A DNA stretch of 64,000 nt from an uncultured Clostridia bacterium (GCA_910579745.1 CAJTVH010000009.1:16470-80469); one strand, 5' to 3'; positions 27,161 through 35,447 are shown, numbered from the stretch's first letter. The notes: a model not told the origin generated them from the letters alone. A program made the numbers and translations.

Positions 27161-27268
27161 GAAATTTACTAAAGCTTTGGGGGATTTTAGGTAAACGGGA
27201 ATTTTATAGTAAATGGGACCTGAGAAAAAAGCGGCAAGTTTATTGACTATAAAAAAGGAGGTGATTTT

Positions 27269-27748
27269 TTGACGAACAATATTGTGGGGGGAATAGCGAA
27301 AGCTATTTTTAACGAATTTGGGAAAGATACGGTTATATATTCTGAGGAGGTTAAGCAGGGGTTTAAATATCCCTGTTTTTCCATTACTCTTTTAAAGGCC
27401 TCAAGCGAGAAAGGAATCGGAGGGAGAGTCAAGTATATAAATTCTTATGTTATAAGGTATTTTCCTAAGGAAAAGCTAAAAAACAAGGATATGAACAGTA
27501 TATTAAAAAGACTTTTTAAATGTCTGGAGTTTATAGACGCCAAAAGAGTGATAAGAGGATGCGATATGCGTTCGGACAAGAGCAGCGCCGTTAATATAAA
27601 CAGTCTCTCATCAGAGTATGAGAGCGGCGACGGGGTTTTAAATTTCTTTGTCAATTATAACTTTCACGAGGTCTCGCTTGAAACAAACGAGCTTATGAGA
27701 AGTCTCAAGGCTGTAAACGGAAAAGGAGGGGATTATTATGGAAAATAA
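27269..27748 (+). CDS. Phage tail terminator-like protein (XkdJ/YqbJ slot, DUF6838-like)
   Basis: A 159-residue protein beginning at TTG27269 after AAAGGAGGTG. DTVIYSEEVKQGFKYPCFSI, VIRYFPKEK, LKRLFKCLEFID, MRSDKSSAVN and DGVLNFFVNYNFHE are the family-like segments. It would cap the tail and join it to the neck. Its end overlaps the next small gene by 11 nt. Confidence 0.7.
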   Translation: MTNNIVGGIAKAIFNEFGKDTVIYSEEVKQGFKYPCFSITLLKASSEKGIGGRVKYINSYVIRYFPKEKLKNKDMNSILKRLFKCLEFIDAKRVIRGCDMRSDKSSAVNINSLSSEYESGDGVLNFFVNYNFHEVSLETNELMRSLKAVNGKGGDYYGK

Positions 27749-27935
27749 AGAGGATATAGGAAAACAGGCGAACAAAGAGGAAAACAATAAATATTCTAAA
27801 AGCGTTCTTTTAAAAAGCGGGGAGTTCAGCGATAAAAAAGATTTTATCGCCGTATTGCTTGAGGAGGGCAAACTTTACTCAAAAAGTGAGGTCAACTCTA
27901 TTGTTAAGAACTATTTTAAAAGGAGAGGGATATAA
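27738..27935 (+). CDS. Small phage protein preceding the tail sheath gene
   Basis: A 65-residue charged protein. The N-terminal third is Lys/Asn/Glu-rich. The rest reads YSKSVLLKSGEFSDKKDF and VLLEEGKLYSKSEVNSIVK. Similar small proteins occupy this position in clostridial phages with XkdJ-XkdK order. AAAAGGAGGGG precedes the ATG, and the start overlaps the previous gene. The function is unknown. Confidence 0.7.
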   Translation: MENKEDIGKQANKEENNKYSKSVLLKSGEFSDKKDFIAVLLEEGKLYSKSEVNSIVKNYFKRRGI

Positions 27936-27954
27936 AGTTTCTAAAAAAGACTAT

Positions 27955-28116
27955 TATAGTCAACAAACTTAAAAACAAACAAGTTCAGCGTTTAAAAATC
28001 ATTTTCGCGGCGCTGCCGTCAGTCGGTGTAGGCTTCTGGCTACGCTCTTCTTCCAGCGCCTTGTAAAAATGATTTTTTACTCGCTTTCTTTTGCTCATTT
28101 TCAAGTTTGTTGAATA
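27955..28116. repeat. Family B element (162 bp)
   Basis: The ends are TATAGTCAACAAAC and GTTTGTTGAATA. The core is in inverse orientation (GCGCTGCCGTCAGTCGGTGT, AGCGCCTTGTAAAAATG). It begins a 732-bp gap before the sheath gene that is filled entirely with repeats. Confidence 0.7.
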
Positions 28117-28155
28117 CAAACGGCTTTTTTAGAACCTGTCTAAAATCTAAAAAAA

Positions 28156-28268
28156 GCCTGTCTAAAAACAAAATATACACAAAAAATCAGCGAAAATAAA
28201 ATCATTTTGGAGTGTAATGATTTTATTTTCACTGATTTTTTGGATATTTTAATAGTTTTTAGACAGGC
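28156..28268. repeat. Family C-like element (variant ends)
   Basis: GCCTGTCTAAAAAC at the left and GTTTTTAGACAGGC at the right bound a 113-bp palindrome with AAAATCATTTTGGAG/TAATGATTTTATTTTC arms. A second partial GCCTGTCT-type end lies just to its left. No ORF is present. Confidence 0.6.
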
Positions 28269-28333
28269 TCGTAGAAAATAAGAGTTTGAGTTTTCTTTTA
28301 GGCTTCTAAAGAAAATGAGAGAAGTCTATTTTT

Positions 28334-28637
28334 TATAGTCGAAGTACTTTAAAAAAGAAAAAGGAGGCGAAATGAAAATTATTTTTCGCGAGGCGGAAGA
28401 GAGAGCATGGCCTGTGCCTATGACTGATGACGCTGATACAGCGAAAAGAATTTTTAACCGCCGAACTTGTTTGTTTTTAAGGAAACACCGCACAAAGGAA
28501 AATAAAAATAATTTTTCAAATTTAAAATTTCCGTTATCGTGTCATTTTTCAAGAAAAATAACACTAACACTCCAATTTTTTTAAAAAATTATTTTTATTT
28601 TTGAATTGCGCGGTATTTCCTTAAGTTATTTAACTAT
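28334..28637. repeat. Family B element interrupted by A3
   Basis: The left part (28334-28480) has TATAGTCGAAGTAC, the TTTTTCGCGAGGCGG core and GCCTATGACTGATGACGCT. The right part (28621-28637) restores the GTTTTTAAGTTATTTAACTATA end once A3 and one TTAA are removed. The B copy was therefore present before A3 inserted. Confidence 0.7.
28481..28620. mobile_element. Family A element, copy A3 (140 bp), nested in a B element
   Basis: It lies in inverse orientation relative to A1, from which it differs at very few positions. TTAA is duplicated at both ends. Translation of it yields a spurious ORF that is shared with other A copies. Confidence 0.85.
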
Positions 28638-28667
28638 ACAGTATTAAATTAAAAAGGAGAGATTTAT

Positions 28668-29984
28668 ATGGCAGCGGGCGGAGGTATTTTTACAACGGAG
28701 AACAAGGTTTTACCTGGAGCGTATATTAACTTTATTTCTAAAGCGAGAGCTATTGGGAATATTGGGGAACGGGGCGTTTTAGCCATGCCCTGGTACGGGG
28801 ATTTTGGAAAAGTCGGTGAGATTATCGAGATTGACGCGGAGAGTTTTCAAACGGATTGTGTAAAAATCTTAGGACACAGTTATTCGGAGAACTGTATGTT
28901 ACCTTTAAGAGAGGCATTTAAGGGAGCCAAAACAGTTAAACTTTTCAGAATGGGCGGAGGCCAAAAAGCCTCTGGAACAGGGGGAAATTTAACTGTTACC
29001 GCTCTTTTTGAGGGGGAAAGGGGAAACGACATTAAAGTTGTTATATCAAACGACCCTGACGGAAGCGGTTTTATTGTAGAAACTTATTTAGACGGGTATT
29101 TAAGAAACAGTCAAAATGTAGGTAACGCCGGTGAGCTTGAGGACAACGATTTTGTTTCATTCTCGGGAAGCGGAGCCCTTTCTCAAAATGCCGGAATAGT
29201 CCTTACGGGAGGAACTAACGGGGTTTCATCCGGCGAGGATTATTCGGAATTTTTAAACGCCTTGGAGTCAGAGGATTTTACGACGGTGATTTATCCGGGA
29301 AGCGACGATGTTACGAAAGGTCTTTTCGCCCAGTTTACAAAGCGTCTAAGAGAGGACGAGGGGTATAAAGTTACATGCGTTTTAAACGGTTTTGACGCCG
29401 ATTTTGAGGGAGTAATCAATTTAAGCTCAAAATGTGACTCAATGTATGGATTTGATGAGGGTTCTTTAATATACTGGGTCGGAGGTATGGCGGCGGGTGC
29501 CGAGGTGAATGAGAGCCTTACCAACAAAGCGTATGACGGGGAATTGAGAGTTTTGACAAACTTTAAGAAATCCCAGCTTAAAGAAGCCGTAGAAAACGGA
29601 AAATTTATTTTTTACGGCGACAGGGACTCAGTAAGGGTTTTAAAGGACATAAACAGTTTTGTTTCTTTTTCTCCAGAAAAGAACAGGGATTTTTCAAATA
29701 ATCAGATTATAAGGATTCTGGACGCTGTAGCTAACGACACAGCCAGAATTTTTAATGAGTATTATCTTGGCAAATGTCAGAACAACGCCCTTGGAAGAGA
29801 TATTTTTAAAACGGAGCTTGTAAGTTATCATCAAAAGCTTATGGCCATAGGCGCTATTGAGGCTTTTATTCCTGAGAATATCACGGTTTCTCAGGGAGGG
29901 GAAAAGGGAGACGTTATCGTGAACGAATACATTGAGCCTATTGGGGCTATGGAAACGCTCTATATGACGTGTATTGTGGGATAG
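28668..29984 (+). CDS. Phage contractile tail sheath protein (XkdK-like)
   Basis: A 438-residue sheath protein with the XkdK-type start GGGIFTTENKVLPGAYINFIS, then RGVLAMPWYGDFGKVGEI, LFRMGGGQKASG and NLTVTALFEGERGNDIKVVI. LTGGTNGVSSGEDYSEFLNAL and late AGAEVNESLTNKAYDGE and DINSFVSFSPEKNRDFSNNQ follow. Its presence shows a contractile (myovirus-type) tail. AAAGGAGAG precedes the ATG. The length is normal for the family. Confidence 0.93.
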   Translation: MAAGGGIFTTENKVLPGAYINFISKARAIGNIGERGVLAMPWYGDFGKVGEIIEIDAESFQTDCVKILGHSYSENCMLPLREAFKGAKTVKLFRMGGGQKASGTGGNLTVTALFEGERGNDIKVVISNDPDGSGFIVETYLDGYLRNSQNVGNAGELEDNDFVSFSGSGALSQNAGIVLTGGTNGVSSGEDYSEFLNALESEDFTTVIYPGSDDVTKGLFAQFTKRLREDEGYKVTCVLNGFDADFEGVINLSSKCDSMYGFDEGSLIYWVGGMAAGAEVNESLTNKAYDGELRVLTNFKKSQLKEAVENGKFIFYGDRDSVRVLKDINSFVSFSPEKNRDFSNNQIIRILDAVANDTARIFNEYYLGKCQNNALGRDIFKTELVSYHQKLMAIGAIEAFIPENITVSQGGEKGDVIVNEYIEPIGAMETLYMTCIVG

Positions 29985-30002
29985 CTGCTATATGAGTTTA
30001 AA

Positions 30003-30142
30003 GGAAATACCGCGCAATTCAAAAATAAAAATAATTTTTAAAAAAAATTGGAGTGTTAGTGTTATTTTTCTTGAAAAATGACACGATAACGGAAATTTTA
30101 AATTTGAAAAATTATTTTTATTTTCCTTTTTGCGGTGTTTCC
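30003..30142. mobile_element. Family A element, copy A4 (140 bp)
   Basis: Nearly identical to A1 and in the same orientation, between the sheath and tube genes. The flanks are TTAA at the left and TAAA at the right, so the target duplication is imperfect here. The rest of the 398-bp gap (30143-30382) holds no gene. It contains a B-like AAAAATGAACAAATTC fragment and a TACAGTAATTGCTG fragment. Confidence 0.8.
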
Positions 30143-30382
30143 TAAAAATGAACAAATTCCTCGGTGAAAAAATTTTTTCAAGTTCATTGCTTATAAGACT
30201 AAGCGACATTAAGGGATCAATAAAAATTTGTCCTATGAGGAGTAAGTCAATTTTTATTCAAAGTTTAAACAGTATTTAGCTGTCTTAAAAATAAAGTATT
30301 TTTTCCATATATACAGTAATTGCTGCAGGTATAGATTTTTAACGCGGATTCTATTATAACAAAATTTTTAGGAGGTTTTTTT

Positions 30383-30847
30383 ATGGCAACTTTAAAAGCG
30401 TGGGACGCTATCAACGGCGCCGCCGGAAGATGCGTAGCCACTATTGGTTCGGATATTGAGGACATGATATATGTTAAAAACATAAAGGCGAAAGTAGAGA
30501 AGAGAAAAAGCGAGATAAAAGTTCTTGGACAGACAGGAGCGAAGCACAAAGCAAACGGCTGGAGGGGAACGGGAACGATGACGATGTATTACGCCACCAC
30601 ATTATTCAGAAAAATGATTGACACATATATAAGAGACGGCGTGGACACTTATTTTCAGCTTCTTATAGAGAATGACGACCCTTCGAGCGAGATAGGCAGG
30701 CAAACAATTATTCTCAAACAGGTGAATATAAACAACATTGATATAGCTAAATTAGACATTAATTCTACCGAGCTTGATGAGGAAATAGAGTTTACTTTTA
30801 ACGACGTTGAGATAAGAAACGAGTTTAATCAGGTTGTCGGAGAATAG
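30383..30847 (+). CDS. Phage tail tube protein (XkdM-like)
   Basis: A 154-residue tube protein of the XkdM/DUF2001 type. It has NGAAGRCVATIGSDIEDMIY, KNIKAKVEKRKSEIKVLGQT, GWRGTGTMTMYYATTLF and a late ELDEEIEFTFNDVEI strand pair. It would polymerise inside the sheath. AGGAGG precedes the ATG with good spacing. The tail chaperone gene follows 11 nt later. Confidence 0.9.
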   Translation: MATLKAWDAINGAAGRCVATIGSDIEDMIYVKNIKAKVEKRKSEIKVLGQTGAKHKANGWRGTGTMTMYYATTLFRKMIDTYIRDGVDTYFQLLIENDDPSSEIGRQTIILKQVNINNIDIAKLDINSTELDEEIEFTFNDVEIRNEFNQVVGE

Positions 30848-30858
30848 GAGGGGCTTTT

Positions 30859-31263
30859 ATGACGTTTCAGCAATTTTTGAATCAAAATACCGTTGACTCG
30901 ATTACGAAAGATGTTATTGTATCGGACAGGTTTAAAAACGATAACGGAGAGATTTTTAAATTCAGGATAAAGGCGATGACTCAAAGCGATTTTGAGGAAA
31001 TAAAGAAAAAAGCTCTTTTCGGAAATATAGGAAGCGGTCAAATTGACGATGATATTTTAAACTGTTTTATAATAATAGAAAATACTTTAGAGCCTTCGTT
31101 TAAAGATTCGGAAAGTCTTAATATTCTTAACTGCTCCTCTCCGAGGCAATATTTAAACAAAGTGCTGTTATCGGGTGAAATCGCTTTTCTCTCAGAGGAG
31201 ATTATAAAGCTAAGCGGATTTGACAGAGGGATTGAGGAGCTTTCGGAAGATGTAAAAAACTGA
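30859..31263 (+). CDS. Tail assembly chaperone, short form (XkdN-like)
   Basis: A 134-residue XkdN-type protein: MTFQQFLNQNTVDSITKDVI, FKFRIKAMTQSDFEEIKKK, NCFIIIENTLEPSFKDSESL and SSPRQYLNKVLLSGEIAFLSE. Tail chaperones bind the tape-measure protein during tail assembly. This is the zero-frame product, and its last sense codons AAA AAC lie in a -1 slippery site immediately before TGA. The partner tape-measure gene is missing from the expected place. Confidence 0.88.
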   Translation: MTFQQFLNQNTVDSITKDVIVSDRFKNDNGEIFKFRIKAMTQSDFEEIKKKALFGNIGSGQIDDDILNCFIIIENTLEPSFKDSESLNILNCSSPRQYLNKVLLSGEIAFLSEEIIKLSGFDRGIEELSEDVKN

Positions 31264-31400
31264 TTGACGAGGGTGATTTTTACGCTAATTACGCTTTTTT
31301 TGCCCTCGAAAGATTTGGAATTTTACCATCCGTGTTTATGGAGATGAGTTTACGGGAGCGGGCCGTCATTATAGCTTTTATTGATAAGATTTTTGAGTGA
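30859..31400 (+). CDS. Predicted -1 frameshift product of the tail chaperone gene
   Basis: Reading continues in the -1 frame from 31260 for 46 codons to TGA31398. It gives about 180 residues in total, ending LIDEGDFYANYAFFALERFG, then ILPSVFMEMSLRERAVIIAF and IDKIFE. This extension resembles the second domain of clostridial tail chaperones (x-N-Y-x-x-F...PSxFxxM...RAxIIA). It has no start codon or ribosome-binding site of its own, which supports production by frameshifting, the usual arrangement in long-tailed phages. Confidence 0.8.
31234..31308 (+). promoter_or_regulatory. Programmed -1 ribosomal frameshift signal
   Basis: The slippery heptamer A AAA AAC (31254-31260) is in register and followed directly by TGA. 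A Shine-Dalgarno-like GAGGAG (31234-31239) lies 14 nt upstream. Downstream, after a 7-nt spacer, CGAGGGTG (31268-31275) pairs with TGCCCTCG (31301-31308), giving an 8-bp stem that includes two G-T pairs. All three standard stimulatory parts are present. Confidence 0.8.
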
Positions 31401-31466
31401 TACTAATATATCTTTATACAGAGATTCGCAAAATTTTTAGAGAGAATCAATGAAAGGATTTTTTAA

Positions 31467-31606
31467 GGAAACACCGCACAAAGGAAAATAAAAATAATTT
31501 TTCAAATTTAAAATTTCCGTTATCGTGTCATTTTTCAAGAAAAATAACACTAACACTCCAATTTTTTTAAAAAATTATTTTTATTTTTGAATTGCGAGGT
31601 ATTTCC
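31467..31606. mobile_element. Family A element, copy A5 (140 bp), in the place of the tape-measure gene
   Basis: It is inverted relative to A1, with a perfect TTAA duplication at both ends. It occupies the 444-bp gap between the tail chaperone and the baseplate genes, where a tape-measure gene of 2 kb or more would normally be. Confidence 0.85.
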
Positions 31607-31658
31607 TTAAATATATCATATTTACTGAAGGTTATCTGTTTATTTTTTTTTGGTTCGC

Positions 31659-31824
31659 TATAATTAAAAAACTTTAAAATGAGCGAAAGAAAGCGAGATA
31701 AAAATTATTTTTACAAGGCGGAAAAGGGAGAGCGTAGTCCAAGATCTATGCCGGCGGACTGAAAATAAGCGAAAAAGATTTTTGGCCAACGAACTTATTT
31801 GTTTTTAAGTTTGCTGATTATATA
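31659..31824. repeat. Family B element (166 bp)
   Basis: It carries GCTATAATTAAAAAAC, TTTTACAAGGCGGAAAAGGG, ATCTATGCCGGCGGACTGAA and GTTTTTAAGTTTGCTGATTATA. Together with A5 it fills the gap before the baseplate cluster. No ORF with tape-measure features (long coiled coil, transmembrane segments) is present. Confidence 0.65.
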
Positions 31825-31844
31825 AGCGAGGGGGGGGGATTTTT

Positions 31845-32279
31845 ATGTACGAGTTTATTTTTCATTATGACGGCGAGGCGGGCAGCGAGGTTGTTCTGCC
31901 TCTCGCTCCTGAGTATATGAAAACAGAGGAAAAAAGCCTCAATAAGCTTATAAGGCTTTTTGGCGGGGGAGAGACTAATATTTTAAAAGGTCTTGGATTA
32001 AGGGATTTAACTTTAAAATTTTTACTTCCCAAAAATAATGTTCTTACAGAGATGAGTGAAAGTGAGTTTAACGAGCCTATTTTTTATCTGGCTAAGTTTA
32101 GGGAGTTTATAGACAACAAAAAGCCCGTGAGACTTACCATAACAAGAAAGCAGCAGAAAGGCGGGGTTATTTTCGCCGGAAATATTCTTGTTTCTTTTGA
32201 GGAATACGAGGTTATGGAAAATGCCGGGGAAGAAGGGGATTTTTGGGTTACTCTCAAATTAAAAGAGACTTTGAGGTAA
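31845..32279 (+). CDS. XkdP-like baseplate hub protein lacking a LysM domain
   Basis: A 144-residue protein with the N-terminal XkdP-type beta domain: MYEFIFHYDGEAGSEVVLPL, GLGLRDLTLKFLLPKN, AKFREFIDNKKPVRLTI and a final DFWVTLKLKETLR. XkdP proteins usually continue into a LysM peptidoglycan-binding domain, which is absent here. The gene ends normally with TAA, 53 nt before the XkdQ-like start. The ribosome-binding region is G-rich (GAGGGGGGGG). Confidence 0.7.
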   Translation: MYEFIFHYDGEAGSEVVLPLAPEYMKTEEKSLNKLIRLFGGGETNILKGLGLRDLTLKFLLPKNNVLTEMSESEFNEPIFYLAKFREFIDNKKPVRLTITRKQQKGGVIFAGNILVSFEEYEVMENAGEEGDFWVTLKLKETLR

Positions 32280-32332
32280 GAGGTTATCGGACACTTAGAG
32301 GAAGGTATTTTACGGACATTGGAGGGGATTTT

Positions 32333-33316
32333 TTGGAATACCGGATTGTCGTGGGAGGAAAAAAAGGTACTTTTGATTTGACTGAGTTCTGCGCAGGGGA
32401 AGCTGTTATTACAAGTTATAAAAAAGGAAGGGCGGCTTCTCTTGAATTTACGGTTATGAGAGATACAGAGGGAAAATTTGTTTTTTTAGAGGGCGATTAT
32501 GTTAAGTTTTTCGCCGGGAAAAATATTATTTTCGCGGGGTTTGTCTTTTCAAAAGAAAGAAATTCAGACCACTTTATAAAGGTAAAAGTTTACGATCAGC
32601 TAAGATATTTAAAAAACAAGGATACTTACAGCTATGTTTTTAAAACCGCCTCGGATGTTGTTATGGATATTGTGAAAAGCTTTAATTTAAAATACGGGCA
32701 GATAGACAACTCGGTTTATGTTATCGCCTCAAGAATAGAGGAAAACAAGTCGCTTTTTGACATTATTTTAAACGCTGTGGACATTACTTATAAAAACACG
32801 GGAAAAAATTTTATACTTTTTGACAAGGCGGGGAGAATTTATTTTAAAAACGAGGCTAATTTAAAACTGCCTTTGGAGCTGTCTGTAAGAGATAAAAGCG
32901 TCATTGACTTTTACGGCAGGACGGATATTGATTCAGACACTTTTTCTAAAGTGAAACTTTTATGGCAGGATAAGAGGAAGGATTTAAAAAGTCTTGTGAC
33001 GGCGGAAAGTGAAGAGGGAATGAATAAATTCGGGATTTTGCAGTATTTTGAGAAAATGAGCGGGGAATATAATAATTTTCAGCTTAAAGAATGCGCCGAA
33101 AGTATTCTTAAAGAAAAGAATAGAGTGAGCTCTAAGTTTTCCTTTAAATGTATCGGACTTGGAAATGGCGAGGAGCTTATAAGAGCGGGCAACGGTATTT
33201 TTATTGATTCTCTGGACATAGGAGAGGAAATTATAAACGGTTTTAAGTTTATTGACAAGTGTGTACACAGGTTTTCTTTTAACGAGCACATTATAGAAAT
33301 GGAGTTTCGTTCATAA
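32333..33316 (+). CDS. XkdQ-like baseplate hub protein
   Basis: A 327-residue hub protein in the XkdQ/gp27-like slot. AAASLEFTVMRDTEGKF-type and GDYVKFFAGKNIIFAGFVF segments lead into KVKVYDQLRYLKNKDTYSYV, NAVDITYKNTGKNFILFDK, DIDSDTFSKVKLLWQDK and a late DSLDIGEEIINGFKFIDKC. I chose TTG32333 because GGAGGGG is properly spaced. An in-frame ATG at 32243 would overlap the XkdP gene and lacks such a site. Confidence 0.78.
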   Translation: MEYRIVVGGKKGTFDLTEFCAGEAVITSYKKGRAASLEFTVMRDTEGKFVFLEGDYVKFFAGKNIIFAGFVFSKERNSDHFIKVKVYDQLRYLKNKDTYSYVFKTASDVVMDIVKSFNLKYGQIDNSVYVIASRIEENKSLFDIILNAVDITYKNTGKNFILFDKAGRIYFKNEANLKLPLELSVRDKSVIDFYGRTDIDSDTFSKVKLLWQDKRKDLKSLVTAESEEGMNKFGILQYFEKMSGEYNNFQLKECAESILKEKNRVSSKFSFKCIGLGNGEELIRAGNGIFIDSLDIGEEIINGFKFIDKCVHRFSFNEHIIEMEFRS

Positions 33317-33379
33317 TTACAGTGCCTTCAATTTAGTTTGGCAAAAAACATTTTACGCGTGTGTGTGGGAGGAGTTTTA

Positions 33380-33718
33380 TTGATTGACTGTGTGAAAAAG
33401 ATTTGTTTTGACATGATAGGGGAGATGGTGTTTTCAGACACTGTTTTAGGAGTTGTCGAGACCGCATCTCCTTTATCGGTGAGAGTTTCTGATAAAATTA
33501 TTTTAAGAGAGGGACAAATGATTTTATCAAGAAACGTTTCGGATTTTATTTTTGAGATTACCGTCAACCCTATGTTTCCTGATGATATTTCAAATGACGA
33601 TGATTTTAGGAAAAGAAAAAAATACGTTGTCTACAACAGTCTTAAAAAAGGGGAGAAGGTCATTTTGGCGAAAGCGGATGGCGGACAGATTTATTTTATA
33701 ATCGACAGGGCGGTATGA
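33380..33718 (+). CDS. XkdR-like baseplate protein (DUF2577-type)
   Basis: A 112-residue small barrel protein. It begins at TTG33380 after GGGAGGAG. DTVLGVVETASPLSVRVSDK, LREGQMILSRNVSDF, KKYVVYNSLKKGEKVILAK and GGQIYFIIDRAV follow the XkdR/YqbR pattern. It is located between the hub and the gp25-like gene, as in PBSX. An upstream in-frame ATG at 33338 has no ribosome-binding site. Confidence 0.75.
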   Translation: MIDCVKKICFDMIGEMVFSDTVLGVVETASPLSVRVSDKIILREGQMILSRNVSDFIFEITVNPMFPDDISNDDDFRKRKKYVVYNSLKKGEKVILAKADGGQIYFIIDRAV

Positions 33719-33760
33719 CGCTGGAAATCGCGGAAATAAAACAACGGGGAGAGTGATTTT

Positions 33761-34168
33761 TTGATTCCTATAAGTGTGGACGACTTTGACGAGAGGGTTT
33801 TTAATTTTGACAGTGTTTCTTTTACATATGGAATTAAATATGAGCAAAATAAAATAAAGGAATATATAGACGGGCTTAACGCCGTTAAACAAGCGATTTA
33901 CAAAATACTTATGACAGAGAGGGGCGTTTTTGAGATTTATGATTCTAAGTTTGGTATAGCTCTTTCTGATTTATTCGGAAAAAGTGTTTCTTATGCCAGG
34001 AGTGAACTTCCCACAAGAATTGAAAACGCTCTTTTATATGATGACAGAATAAAAAAAGTATATGATTTTTCTTTTCCAGATGTAAAAGAAAAAGGTATTC
34101 TTTCCGTCAAATTTTTTGTTTTATCAGTTTTCGGCGAGGAAGAGTTTACTCTGGAGGTGAACATATAA
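33761..34168 (+). CDS. XkdS-like baseplate wedge protein (gp25/W-like, DUF2634-type)
   Basis: A 135-residue protein starting at TTG33761. LNAVKQAIYKILMTERGVFE and IYDSKFGIALSDLFGKSVSY are the gp25-like core, followed by LPTRIENALLYDDRIKKVYD. It nucleates sheath assembly at the baseplate in related phages. Its TAA stop overlaps the ATG of the baseplate J gene (TAATG), so translation is coupled. Confidence 0.8.
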   Translation: MIPISVDDFDERVFNFDSVSFTYGIKYEQNKIKEYIDGLNAVKQAIYKILMTERGVFEIYDSKFGIALSDLFGKSVSYARSELPTRIENALLYDDRIKKVYDFSFPDVKEKGILSVKFFVLSVFGEEEFTLEVNI

Positions 34169-35280
34169 TGTTTGAGAACATGACGTTTGATTATATTTTA
34201 AAACGGGCTTTAAACAATGTTTCAGGAAATGTGGACAAAAGAACGGGTTCAGTTATTTATGACGCTATCGCGCCGTGCTGTATGGAAATAGCCAAAATTT
34301 ACGAGGGTCTCGACGGCGTTTTAAAAGAAACTTTCGCCGATACCGCCGAGAGAGACTTTTTAATAAGGCGGGCGGCGGAGAGAGGGATTTTTCCGAAACA
34401 AGCTTCAGCCGCCGTTATGAAAGGCGTATTTAATATTGATGTTCCTATAGGTTCAAGATTTTATATAGATTCGGTTACTTATTACGTTTATGAGAAAATT
34501 TCAGACGGGGTTTTTAAAATGGTATGTGAGACTTTGGGAAAAGACGGTCACAGGCATTTTGGTAAAATACTCCCTTTAGATAATATAGAGGGTCTTGAGA
34601 CGGCGGAAATCACAGATGTTATTGTTACGGGAGGGGATGAGGAGGATACGGAGGTTTTTAGAAAAAGATATTTTGACAGCTTTTCAGCCCTCGCTTTTGG
34701 CGGAAACAAAAAAGACTATACAGAAAAAGTTAATCTTATATCGGGGGTGGGAGGCTGCAAAGTTTTTCCCGCTTTTTTTGGAGGGGGAACCGTAAGGCTT
34801 GTTATTATTTCCTCGGATTATTCCTCTGTTTCCGACGAGTTTAGAAAAGAGGTCAAACTTATGGCGGACCCTTACGGCGAGGAGGGAGAGGGCGTGGGTT
34901 TCGCTCCTATTGGGCACAGGGTGTTTGTTGACAGCGTTATTGAGAAAAGAGTTAATGTTTCCGTTTCCGCTGAACTTTCCGCCGACGCCGATTTGGACTT
35001 TATACATGAAAAGGTATATGGGAAAATAAGCGACTATTTTTATGAGCTGTCAAAAGGCTGGGCTGACAGAGACAGAGTTGAGATTGTCGCTATGAGAATC
35101 GGTACGGAAATTTTCGATATTTCGGGAATTAAGAATATTTTTTCCGTGTCTCTTATGAACGGCGACGATTTTTTAAGTTTTATTCTTAATTCGGACGAAA
35201 TTCCAATTATTGGGGAAATTATTTTTAACGGAGAGGTTTTACGGTTTCCTTACGGCAATTTTAGTATAGACAAAAAATAA
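34168..35280 (+). CDS. Baseplate J-like protein (XkdT-like)
   Basis: A 370-residue gpJ/gp47-type wedge protein. It shows KRTGSVIYDAIAPCCMEIAK, AERDFLIRRAAERGIFPKQA, FNIDVPIGSRFYIDSV, RYFDSFSALAFGGNKKDYTE, GVGGCKVFPAFFGGGTVRLV and a C-terminal SVSAELSADADLDFI region, in the order typical of Baseplate_J proteins. ATG34168 overlaps the previous stop. A 385-bp repeat-filled gap follows before the next phage gene. Confidence 0.9.
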   Translation: MFENMTFDYILKRALNNVSGNVDKRTGSVIYDAIAPCCMEIAKIYEGLDGVLKETFADTAERDFLIRRAAERGIFPKQASAAVMKGVFNIDVPIGSRFYIDSVTYYVYEKISDGVFKMVCETLGKDGHRHFGKILPLDNIEGLETAEITDVIVTGGDEEDTEVFRKRYFDSFSALAFGGNKKDYTEKVNLISGVGGCKVFPAFFGGGTVRLVIISSDYSSVSDEFRKEVKLMADPYGEEGEGVGFAPIGHRVFVDSVIEKRVNVSVSAELSADADLDFIHEKVYGKISDYFYELSKGWADRDRVEIVAMRIGTEIFDISGIKNIFSVSLMNGDDFLSFILNSDEIPIIGEIIFNGEVLRFPYGNFSIDKK

Positions 35281-35447
35281 TTTTTGTTTTTTATGTTAAA
35301 CGGACACATTATATTCATATTTTTTGAATAAGATTACAGCGATTTCATTACATATGAAGACAAAAAACTTATTTTATTTGAGTTTTTTATCTTTATCTAT
35401 AATGGAATTGCTGTAATATAAACGCTGAAAGCCTTAAAAAATATTAG

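Noticed and set aside
28372..28584. 70-residue ORF across B4 and A3
   Set aside because: It is translation of repeat DNA. The same peptide stretch appears at 29988-30209 in A4, has no ribosome-binding site and ends inside the element.
29988..30209. 73-residue minus-strand ORF over element A4
   Set aside because: It is family A repeat read through, with no initiation site and no conserved context.
31401..31844. Possible degraded tape-measure remnant
   Set aside because: All six frames contain only repeat sequence. No coiled-coil or transmembrane coding stretch can be recognised.
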